Below, piece after piece: positions 55,478 through 62,775 of a stretch of 64,000 nt of DNA. Position numbers and translations under genes: made by a program. The notes beneath the pieces are model-generated. The model did no database searches. It was not told the origin of the DNA and saw only the letters and a list, made by a program, of their open reading frames with translations. The first letter of the stretch is position 1; every line of letters starts with the position of its first letter. The DNA lies in assembly GCF_019799965.1 (NCBI RefSeq), contig NZ_JABGCJ010000004.1, forward strand, positions 124,001 to 188,000, in the 5' to 3' direction. The DNA comes from Modestobacter italicus. GTDB lineage: Bacteria > Actinomycetota > Actinomycetes > Mycobacteriales > Geodermatophilaceae.

Positions 55478-55912
55478 ATGCCCACTCGTACCGCACGCAC
55501 TGCCTGGAACGGCTCGCTGCAGGAGGGGTCCGGCCAGGTCGAGCTCTCCAGCTCCAAGGTCGGCACCTTCGACGTCAGCTTCCCGAAGCGGACCGCCGAC
55601 GAGGCCGGGGGCACCACCAGCCCCGAGGAGCTCATCGCCGCCGCCCACTCGTCCTGCTACGCCATGGCGCTGTCCAGCGAGATCGGCAAGGCCGGCGGCA
55701 CGCCGCAGTCGCTGGAGATCAGCGCCGACGTCACGCTGGGGCAGAAGGACGGCGCCCCGACGATCACCACCATCAAGCTCACGGTCCGCGGCGAGGTCGA
55801 CGGCCTGGACGCCGACGGCTTCGAGAAGGCCGCTCAGGCCGCCAAGGTCGGCTGCCCGGTGAGCAAGGCGCTGTCCGCGGTGGACATCTCCCTGGACGCC
55901 GCGCTCGTCTGA
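55478..55912 (+). CDS. osmC: OsmC-family peroxiredoxin
   Basis: A 144-residue thiol peroxidase that reduces organic hydroperoxides. The paired catalytic cysteines are Cys60 in AHSSCYAMAL and Cys126 in VGCPVSKAL. The motif TSPEELIAAAHSSC and the general sequence resemble OsmC more than Ohr. A strong GAGGAGG precedes the ATG. It follows ohrR after a 247-base gap containing short GC hairpins, so it may have its own promoter under OhrR control. A terminator follows. Confidence 0.92.
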   Translation: MPTRTARTAWNGSLQEGSGQVELSSSKVGTFDVSFPKRTADEAGGTTSPEELIAAAHSSCYAMALSSEIGKAGGTPQSLEISADVTLGQKDGAPTITTIKLTVRGEVDGLDADGFEKAAQAAKVGCPVSKALSAVDISLDAALV

Positions 55913-55970
55913 GGGAGGACCGTCCTCCCCGCCCCTGGACGGGGCCGACGGCCCTGCAGCCGGCGTGTAC

Positions 55971-56010
55971 GACAGAGGCCCGCCTCCCCGAGGGGAGACG
56001 GGCCTCCGTC
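55971..56010. terminator. 18-bp stem-loop between osmC and the DHA2 efflux gene
   Basis: Arms 55971-55988 and 55993-56010 pair with two mismatches and a CGAG loop. It lies about 60 bases after osmC and 20 bases after the convergent efflux gene, so it can terminate both. Confidence 0.75.
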
Positions 56011-56029
56011 GCGTCCGGCCGTCCTCGCG

Positions 56030-57703
56030 TCAGGCCCGCTGGGTCGCCGTCGTCCGGCCGGCCAGCTGGTCGTCGACGTCCGCGGTGGTGTTCGGCTCGA
56101 CCGGGCGCTCGCCCTGGAGCCGCTCGTCGCCGGACTCGGTGCGCAGCGCGACCTCGCGGATGAAGAGGATCGCCAGGATCGTGATGATCGACAGCACCGC
56201 CGAGATCAGGAAGACCCGGCCGGTCGCGTCGCCGTAGGAGACCTGGATCAGCTCGCGGACCGGAGCCGGCGCGTCCGCCAGGGAGGCCAGCCCGATGTCG
56301 CCGGAGCCGGCGGCGGCCGCCGCACCCGGGACGTCGGCCAGGCCGGACTGGATGAGGTTGCCCACCCGGCTGGACAGCACCGCGCCGAGCACCGAGACGC
56401 CGATCGTGCCGCCCAGGCTGCGGAAGAAGGCGACCGCCGAGCTCGCCGCACCCAGGTCGGTGGCGGCGACGGTGTTCTGCACGGCCAGCACCAGGTTCTG
56501 CATGGTCATGCCGATGCCGACGCCGAGGACGGCGAGGAAGACCCCGAGCACGACCATGTTCGTCGCGTGGTCGATCGTCGCCAGCAGGCCGAACCCGATC
56601 GCGACCAGCAGGGAACCGGCCACCAGGTAGCGCTTCCACTTGCCGGTGCGGGTGATCAGGATGCCGGAGACGGTGGAGGAGACCAGCAGCCCGCCGACCA
56701 TCGGGATGGTCAGCAGACCGGCGGCGGTGGGCGAGTAGCCACGGGAGATCTGCAGGTACTGGCCGAGGAAGACCGTCGAGCCGAACATCGCCACACCGAT
56801 CGCGACGCTGGCGATGATCGCGAGGGTGGTGGTGCGGTCACGGAAGAGCCGCAGCGGGACGATCGGCTCCTCGGCGCGCAGCTCCGTGACGACGAACGCC
56901 ACGATGGCGAGCACGCCGCCGCCGACGAAGAGCGCGGTCTCCAGCGAGGCCCAGGCGAAGCTGTCCCCGGCGAGGGTGACCCAGATCAGCAGGGCCGAGA
57001 CACCGGCGGTCAGGAACGCCGCGCCGAGGTAGTCGATCGAGACCTCGCGCTTGGTGACCGGCAGGTGCAACGTGCGCTGCAGCAGGATCACCGCCGCCAG
57101 GGCGAAGGGGACGCCGACGAAGAAGCACCAGCGCCAGCCGAGCCAGCTGGTGTCCACCAGCAGGCCGCCGATCAGCGGCCCACCGACGGTCGCCACCGCC
57201 ATGACCGAACCGAGCAGCCCGGAGTACCGGCCGCGCTCCCGCGGGCTGATCATCGCGGCCATGGCGATCTGCACCAGCGCCTGCAGGCCACCCAGGCCCA
57301 GGCCCTGCAGCACCCGCCAGCCGATCAGGGTGGGCACCGACTGGGAGAGCCCGGCGAGCATCGAGCCGACGATGAAGACCACGATGGCGATCTGGATCAG
57401 CAGCTTCTTGCTGAACAGGTCGGCGAGCTTGCCCCAGATCGGGGTGGAGGCGGTGGAGGCCAGCAGGGTGGCGGTGACCACCCAGGTGTACTGGCTCTGG
57501 GTGCCGCGCAGGTCGGTGATGATCGTCGGCAGCGCGTTCGAGACCACCGTCGAGGACAGGAAGGCGACGAACATCGCCAGCAACATCCCCGACAGGGCGC
57601 TGAGGATCTCCCGGTGGGTCATCCGGCCCTGTTGCTCGGCCGGGGCGACCGCCGGGTCGGCGGCGGGTCCGGCTGCGGGCCGGACGGGGGCGGGGGTGCT
57701 CAT
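56030..57703 (-). CDS. DHA2-family MFS drug efflux transporter
   Basis: A 557-residue, 14-helix proton antiporter of the EmrB/QacA type. The N-terminal cytoplasmic stretch (about 1-30) is Pro/Ala-rich. Family features are the helix-1 pattern LAMFVAFLSSTVVSNALPTI, motif A-like GKLADLFSKKLL, the antiporter motif in GGPLIGGLLVDTSWLGWRWCFFVGVPFAL and a long extracytoplasmic loop near residue 470. AGGAGA precedes ATG 57703. It lies 64 bases after a MarR regulator and is probably controlled by it. The substrates are unknown. Confidence 0.92.
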   Translation of the reverse strand: MSTPAPVRPAAGPAADPAVAPAEQQGRMTHREILSALSGMLLAMFVAFLSSTVVSNALPTIITDLRGTQSQYTWVVTATLLASTASTPIWGKLADLFSKKLLIQIAIVVFIVGSMLAGLSQSVPTLIGWRVLQGLGLGGLQALVQIAMAAMISPRERGRYSGLLGSVMAVATVGGPLIGGLLVDTSWLGWRWCFFVGVPFALAAVILLQRTLHLPVTKREVSIDYLGAAFLTAGVSALLIWVTLAGDSFAWASLETALFVGGGVLAIVAFVVTELRAEEPIVPLRLFRDRTTTLAIIASVAIGVAMFGSTVFLGQYLQISRGYSPTAAGLLTIPMVGGLLVSSTVSGILITRTGKWKRYLVAGSLLVAIGFGLLATIDHATNMVVLGVFLAVLGVGIGMTMQNLVLAVQNTVAATDLGAASSAVAFFRSLGGTIGVSVLGAVLSSRVGNLIQSGLADVPGAAAAAGSGDIGLASLADAPAPVRELIQVSYGDATGRVFLISAVLSIITILAILFIREVALRTESGDERLQGERPVEPNTTADVDDQLAGRTTATQRA

Positions 57704-57767
57704 CTGCGTCTCTCCTGGTGGTGCAGTGCGGGTGGTGCGGGACGGCGGCCCAGCGGGCCGCCCGGGG

Positions 57768-58232
57768 TCAGGCGGCGGACCGCCGGTGGCCGGCGCGGTC
57801 GAGGCCGTCGGCGAGCTTCTCGAGCAGGCGGCTGAACTGCTGCGCCTCCTCCTCGGTCCAGTCCGACAGCGCCTCGACCGCCCACTGGCCCCGGACCTGC
57901 CGGGTGTGGGCGAGCGCGTCGGCACCGGCCGGGCTCAGGCTGATCAGGCTGGCCCGCCCGTCGAGCGGGTCGGGCCGGCGCTCGACGAGCCCGGACCGCT
58001 CCAGCACCGACACCTGGCGGCTGACCACCGAGACGTCGACGCCGGCATGGCCGGCCAGGGCGCTGCAGCGCTGCGCGCCCTCCCGCTCCAGCGGGGCCAG
58101 CAGCGCCCAGCCGAAGGAGGGCAGGTCGCCGTAGAGGTCGGCGGCCACCCGGGTGCCCAGGTGCTTGGCGGTGCGGACCAGCCGGGCCACTCCGGCGGTC
58201 ATCCGCTCGGACGTCTCCCGGGTGAGTGCCAC
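57768..58232 (-). CDS. MarR-family regulator of the efflux gene
   Basis: A 154-residue MarR-type repressor with a winged helix-turn-helix (about 48-110, GVDVSVVSRQVSVLERSGLVERRPDPLDGRAS), where the DxR motif of the wing is DGRAS. GTG 58232 is preceded by GGGGA. It is the first gene of a two-gene unit with the DHA2 pump, 64 bases downstream. An imperfect palindrome lies 40 to 90 bases before its start and is the likely self-operator. Confidence 0.9.
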   Translation of the reverse strand: MALTRETSERMTAGVARLVRTAKHLGTRVAADLYGDLPSFGWALLAPLEREGAQRCSALAGHAGVDVSVVSRQVSVLERSGLVERRPDPLDGRASLISLSPAGADALAHTRQVRGQWAVEALSDWTEEEAQQFSRLLEKLADGLDRAGHRRSAA

Positions 58233-58273
58233 GTCGTCCCCTGTTCCGCCGGTCGCCGGGCCCTCGCCCGTTA

Positions 58274-58319
58274 CGTGTAGACAGCAACCATGGTGCACCT
58301 GTTGGTTGGCGTCTGCAAC
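58274..58319. promoter_or_regulatory. Candidate MarR operator
   Basis: CGTGTAGACAGCAACC (58274-58289) and GGTTGGCGTCTGCAAC (58304-58319) are inverted and agree at about eleven of sixteen positions, with a 14-base spacer. It is upstream of the MarR gene, so the regulator would repress itself and the efflux gene. The right half is almost the same as the repeat at 25636-25649. Confidence 0.45.
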
Positions 58320-58354
58320 AACCCGTCGGGTGAGGCCCGTCTCCCCACACGCGA

Positions 58355-58399
58355 CGACGGGCGGCGACCGGACCGTCGAGGTCCGGTCGCCGCCCGTCG
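58355..58399. terminator. Perfect 20-bp stem-loop
   Basis: Arms 58355-58374 and 58380-58399 are exact complements over 20 bases with a GTCGA loop. It lies 36 bases beyond the minus-strand stop of the FAD/Fe-S dehydrogenase gene and isolates it from the MarR gene. Confidence 0.88.
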
Positions 58400-58434
58400 C
58401 GGCCGTGCACAGCCGGCCTGGCGGCCGGCACCGG

Positions 58435-61350
58435 TCAGCTGGGAGCCAGCGCCTCCAGCACGAGCTCAGCGGGGTGCCACGCCGTGCGCTGGGTGCCGTG
58501 GAAGATCTGCTGGCGGCAGGACACCCCGGTCGCGGCGATGACGGCGTCGGCCGCCGCGGCCCGGACCGCCGGGAAGAGCCGGTCCTCCCCCACCTGCAGG
58601 GACACGTCGTAGTGCTCGGACTCGAAGCCGAACGACCCGGCCATGCCACAGCAGCCGGCGTCGAGCTCCTGCACCGTGACGCCGGGGATCCGCGACAGCA
58701 GGGCGACCGTGGCCGCCGTCCCGGCCTCGGCCTTCTGATGGCAGTGGCCGTGGAAGACCACGGTCCGCCCGGCCAGCCAGCTGTCCTCGCGCAACCGCAG
58801 CCGGCCGGCGTCGATCGCCTCGACCAGCAGCTCCTCGGGCAGCTTCACCCTCGCCGCCACGTCCCGCACGTTCGGGTCGTCGGGGAGCAGCTCCACGTGC
58901 TCGGCGCGCAGCGTGAGGATGCAGGAGGGCTCGCAGCCCACGATCGGCGAACCCGGCTCGGAGCCCTCGCAGAGGTTGGCCGCCAGCTTCTGCGCCTTGC
59001 CCCGGGCGTCGTCCAGCAGGCCCTTGGAGATGCTCGCCCGGCCGCAGCAGCCCTTGCTCTCCAGCCGCACCGGGTGCCCGGCCGCCTCCAGCAGCCGCAC
59101 CACGGCCTGGCCGATGCCCGGCTCGGTGTAGCTGGTGAACGAGTCGGCCAGCATCGTGACCGGCTGCTGGGTCAGCGCCGCCGGGGCCTCGTGCCGCTTG
59201 AACCAGCGCATCAGCGTCGTCCGGTGGAAGACCGGCAGGTCCCGCTGGCGGGCGATGCCCAGCCGGGCGTCCATCAGCGCCCGCAGCGGCTTGATCTTCA
59301 ACGGCAGGTTCGACAGCGGCGCCGTCGCCGAGCCCAGCCGGTTCAGCGTCCGGATCGCCCCGAACGCCCGCGACCGCAGCGGGGTGCCGTGCACGTCGTG
59401 CTTGGCCGCCAGCGCCTCGCTCTTCATCGCCGAGACGTCGACGCCGAGGGGGCACTCGCTCTTGCACGCCTTGCACATCAGGCACAGGTCGAGCACCTCG
59501 TGCAGCCGCTCGTCGGCCAGCGCGGTGTGCGGGTCGCCCTCGCTGAGGGCCTTGACCAGCGCGCCGGCGCGGCCACGGGTGGAGTGCTCCTCCATCCGGG
59601 TGGCGATGTAGGAGGGGCACATCGCCCCGGTCGTGGACTTGCGGCACAGCCCGATGTTCATGCAGCGGTCGGCGGCGCCGAACATCCCGCCCACGACGTC
59701 GAACTGCAGCCGGGTGCGCAGCGGGCCGGGCGTCGGCGGGTTCGCGTCCCGCAGGTGCTCGGTCATCGCCGGGGAGTCGACGATCTTGCCGGGGTTGAGC
59801 GTGCCCTGCGGGTCGAAGAGGGCCTTGACCTGCCGCATCGCCTCGTAGAGGTCGTCGCCGAACAGCTCGCGGTTGAACTCGCTGCGGGCCAGGCCGTCGC
59901 CGTGCTCGCTGGAGTTCACCCCGCCGTACTCGCGCACCAGGTCCTTGATCTCCACCGCCACCGAGCGCATGACCTCGACCTGGCCGGGCTGGCTCAGGTC
60001 GACGAACGGGCGGATGTGCAGGCAGCCGACCGAGCAGTGCCCGTAGAAGCCCGCCTCCAGCTCGTGCCGGTCCAGCACGTCCTTGAACCGGGCGGTGTAC
60101 TCGGCCAGGTGCCTGGGGTCGACCGCGGTGTCCTCGATGAACGCCAGCGGCCGGCGGGCGCCCACCGAGTTGGCCATCAGCAGGCCCAGGGCGGACTTGC
60201 GCACCTTCAGCAGCGCGCCCTGCTGGGCCGGGGTGACCGCCCGCAGGGTGTGGTAGCCGTGCCCGTTGCGCTCCCACAGCTCGACCAGCCGGTCCATCGA
60301 CTCGACCAGCTGGGCCTCGTCGTCCCCGGTGAAGGAGACGAACAGCAGCGCGTCGGGGTCGCCCTGCAGGATCCTGCCGAGCCCGGCGTACTCGATCTTC
60401 TGCCGGGACAGGTCCAGGATCGTGCGGTCCAGCAGCTCGACCTGGGCGGGGTCGACCGACAGCGCGTCCTCGGTGGCGTTGATCGCCGCCTGCACCGTCT
60501 CGAAGTGGCCCACCGCGAAGACCTGCTTCGACGGCTTGGGCACCAGCCCGACCCGGGCGGCGGTGATGATCGCCAGGGTGCCCTCGGAGCCGACCAGGAA
60601 CTTCGCCAGGTCGAAGGGCTGCCCCTCGGCGAGCCGGTCCAGCCGGTAGCCACCGGCCCGCCGCCAGAACGACGGGAACCCGGTGGCGATCGCCTCCGCG
60701 TTCTCCGCCACCAGCTCGGGCAGCCGGCGGTAGATCTCCGCCTCGAGCGTGTCGCCCTGGGCCCGGCGGGCCCGCTCGGCCTCGTCGACGACGCCGAAGG
60801 TGGCCGTCGACCCGTCGGCCAGGACGACGTCGACCTCCTCGACGTGGTCGATCGTCATGCCGAAGCGCACCGAGCCGCTGCCGGCGGAGTTGTTGCCGAT
60901 CATCCCGCCGATCGTGGCGCGGTTGGACGTCGAGGTGTCCGGCCCGAACATCAGCCCGTGCGCGGCGGCGGCCCGGTTGAGGTCGTCCTGCACCACGCCG
61001 GGCTCGACCCGGGCGGTGCGCGCCTGGGGGTCCAGCTCGGTGATCCGGTGCATGTGCCGGGAGAGGTCGAGCACCAGGCCCGGGCCGACGGTCTGCCCGG
61101 CCAGGCTGGTGCCCGCACCCCGGGCGAGCACCGGGATGCCCACCTCACGGGCCAGCCGCACTGCGGCGACCACGTCGGCGGTGTGCGCCGGGTAGGCGAC
61201 CCCGACCGGCGTCATCGTGTACATCGAGGCGTCCTGGCTGAACAGGTGCCGGGTGTAGTCGTCGAAGGCGACCTCGCCGTCCAGCGCGCGGGTCAGCTCC
61301 TGCTCGAGGTCGGCCACCCCCACGCGCGGGCGCTCCGGGGCCGCCGTCAT
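58435..61350 (-). CDS. Two-domain FAD / Fe-S 2-hydroxyacid dehydrogenase
   Basis: A 971-residue fusion of a GlcD-like FAD domain with a GlcF-like iron-sulfur domain, probably oxidising glycolate or D-lactate and passing electrons to quinone or another carrier. FAD signatures are ARGAGTSLAGQTVG and VGSEGTLAIITAARVG. Two 4Fe-4S motifs follow in the second part: C-x5-C...CP (CMNIGLC to MCPSY) and CLMCKACKSECPL, then two CCG domains (KGCCGRASI and AGCCGMAGSFG). It is larger than GlcD plus GlcF would be without a linker. Its start ATG 61350 overlaps the stop of the aminotransferase gene. Yeast-type D-lactate dehydrogenases are distant relatives. Confidence 0.9.
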   Translation of the reverse strand: MTAAPERPRVGVADLEQELTRALDGEVAFDDYTRHLFSQDASMYTMTPVGVAYPAHTADVVAAVRLAREVGIPVLARGAGTSLAGQTVGPGLVLDLSRHMHRITELDPQARTARVEPGVVQDDLNRAAAAHGLMFGPDTSTSNRATIGGMIGNNSAGSGSVRFGMTIDHVEEVDVVLADGSTATFGVVDEAERARRAQGDTLEAEIYRRLPELVAENAEAIATGFPSFWRRAGGYRLDRLAEGQPFDLAKFLVGSEGTLAIITAARVGLVPKPSKQVFAVGHFETVQAAINATEDALSVDPAQVELLDRTILDLSRQKIEYAGLGRILQGDPDALLFVSFTGDDEAQLVESMDRLVELWERNGHGYHTLRAVTPAQQGALLKVRKSALGLLMANSVGARRPLAFIEDTAVDPRHLAEYTARFKDVLDRHELEAGFYGHCSVGCLHIRPFVDLSQPGQVEVMRSVAVEIKDLVREYGGVNSSEHGDGLARSEFNRELFGDDLYEAMRQVKALFDPQGTLNPGKIVDSPAMTEHLRDANPPTPGPLRTRLQFDVVGGMFGAADRCMNIGLCRKSTTGAMCPSYIATRMEEHSTRGRAGALVKALSEGDPHTALADERLHEVLDLCLMCKACKSECPLGVDVSAMKSEALAAKHDVHGTPLRSRAFGAIRTLNRLGSATAPLSNLPLKIKPLRALMDARLGIARQRDLPVFHRTTLMRWFKRHEAPAALTQQPVTMLADSFTSYTEPGIGQAVVRLLEAAGHPVRLESKGCCGRASISKGLLDDARGKAQKLAANLCEGSEPGSPIVGCEPSCILTLRAEHVELLPDDPNVRDVAARVKLPEELLVEAIDAGRLRLREDSWLAGRTVVFHGHCHQKAEAGTAATVALLSRIPGVTVQELDAGCCGMAGSFGFESEHYDVSLQVGEDRLFPAVRAAAADAVIAATGVSCRQQIFHGTQRTAWHPAELVLEALAPS

Positions 61351-62519
61351 GCCTGCTGCAGGCGCTCGAGGGCCGCCTGGATGCCGTTCGGGTCGATCTG
61401 CACACCGGCTCGCACCAGGCCCATCTGCACGCCGCCCAGGGTGCCGACCAGTGTCAGGTCGTTGAAGTGGCCCAGGTGCCCGATCCGGAAGACCTTGTCG
61501 GCCAGCTTGCCCAGCCCGGCGCCCAGGGACATGTCGTACTCGCAGAGGATGACCTCGCGGATCGCGTCCGCTCCGCCGTCCGGCAGGTAGATGGCGGTCA
61601 GCGAGCCGGAGTACTCGCGCTCGTCGAGGGCCAGCACCTCCAGGCCCCAGCCCCGGACGGCGGCGCGGGTGGCCTCGGCGTGCCGGGTGTGCCGGGCGTA
61701 GACGTTGGCCAGGCCCTCGTCGTCGAGCATCTCCAGCGCGACCTTCAGTGCGTAGAGCAGGTTCGTGGCCGGGGTGTAGGGGAAGAAGCCCCGCTCGTTG
61801 GCGGCCAGGATCGGCTGCCAGTCCCAGAACGACCGGGGCAGACCGGCGTTCTTGGACGCCTGCAGGGCCTTCTCGCTGACCGCGTTGAAGCTCAGCCCCG
61901 GCGGGAGCATCAGGCCCTTCTGGGAACCGGCCACGGTGACGTCGACGCCCCACTCGTCGTGCCGGTAGTCGATGCTGCCCAGCGAGGAGATCGTGTCGAC
62001 CAGCAGCAGCGCGGGGTGCTCGGCGGCGTCGATGGCCCGCCGCACCTCGGCGACCCGGCTGGTCACGCCGGTGGAGGTCTCGTTGTGCACCACCATGACG
62101 GCCTTGATCTCGTGGCCCGTGTCGGCGGCGAGCCGCTCCTGGGCCGCCTCCGGGTCGGCGCCGTGCCGCCAGTCACCCGGGACGAACTCGACCTGCAGGC
62201 CCAGCCGGGTGGCCATCTCCTGCCAGAGGGTGGCGAAGTGGCCGGTCTCGAAGGCCAGCACCTTGTCGCCCGGGGAGAGCGTGTTGGTCAGCGCCGCCTC
62301 CCACGCCCCGGTGCCCGAGGCGGGGTAGATGACCACCGGCTGGGTGGTGCCGAAGACGGGCTTGACCGCCTCGAGGACCTCCAGGCCCAGCGCGGCGAAC
62401 TCCGGCCCGCGGTGGTCGATGGTCGGGGCGGCCATCGCCCGCAGCACCCGGTCGGGCACGTTGGTCGGCCCCGGGATCTGCAGGAAGTGCCGCCCGCCGG
62501 TCGTCGTCGTCACTGACAT
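61347..62519 (-). CDS. Serine/alanine--glyoxylate aminotransferase
   Basis: A 390-residue class V aminotransferase (PLP-dependent) that makes glycine from glyoxylate, with serine or alanine as donor. The PLP lysine is Lys201 in AGSQKGLML, the Asp of the cofactor site is in LLVDTISSLGS, and the N-terminal IPGPTNVPDRVLRAM is characteristic of the SgaA group. GGAGG seven bases before ATG 62519 supports the start; the frame extends a few codons upstream with no site. It overlaps the FAD/Fe-S gene by ATGA, so glyoxylate made by the dehydrogenase could be used directly. Confidence 0.9.
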   Translation of the reverse strand: MSVTTTTGGRHFLQIPGPTNVPDRVLRAMAAPTIDHRGPEFAALGLEVLEAVKPVFGTTQPVVIYPASGTGAWEAALTNTLSPGDKVLAFETGHFATLWQEMATRLGLQVEFVPGDWRHGADPEAAQERLAADTGHEIKAVMVVHNETSTGVTSRVAEVRRAIDAAEHPALLLVDTISSLGSIDYRHDEWGVDVTVAGSQKGLMLPPGLSFNAVSEKALQASKNAGLPRSFWDWQPILAANERGFFPYTPATNLLYALKVALEMLDDEGLANVYARHTRHAEATRAAVRGWGLEVLALDEREYSGSLTAIYLPDGGADAIREVILCEYDMSLGAGLGKLADKVFRIGHLGHFNDLTLVGTLGGVQMGLVRAGVQIDPNGIQAALERLQQA

Positions 62520-62707
62520 GCCCGTGCCTCCATCGGATGTGGCCCTCTGAGTCGGGGCTCCCGGCTCGGCGCGGATCGCGCTCGGGCGGAAGTCCACCAT
62601 GCGGGAGGCTACTACCGGCAGGTGGATGGATGAACAGACCTCTCGGACGTCCTGTGACCCTTGACACTGATCGTCGCGCCCACTTCAATCCCCGCTGAGC
62701 GAGAACA

Positions 62708-62728
62708 CGCTTCCGTATCGCGGAAGCG
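62708..62728. promoter_or_regulatory. Operator-like inverted repeat upstream of the MatC gene
   Basis: CGCTTCCG (62708-62715) and CGGAAGCG (62721-62728) form a perfect 8-base inverted repeat with a TATCG spacer, 48 bases before the carrier's start. TTCC-N-GGAA repeats are typical of IclR- and GntR-type operators. It lies in the gap between the divergent aminotransferase and carrier genes, so it could control both. Confidence 0.5.
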
Positions 62729-62775
62729 CCACCGAGCGGGCCGCGGCCCGTTCCGACGAACGCATGGGGACGCCG

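Noticed and set aside
58153-61590. A plus-strand frame of over 1100 codons opposite the FAD/Fe-S dehydrogenase
   Set aside because: It is a composition artefact antisense to a well-conserved protein, with repetitive His/Arg/Gln/Gly sequence and no domain.
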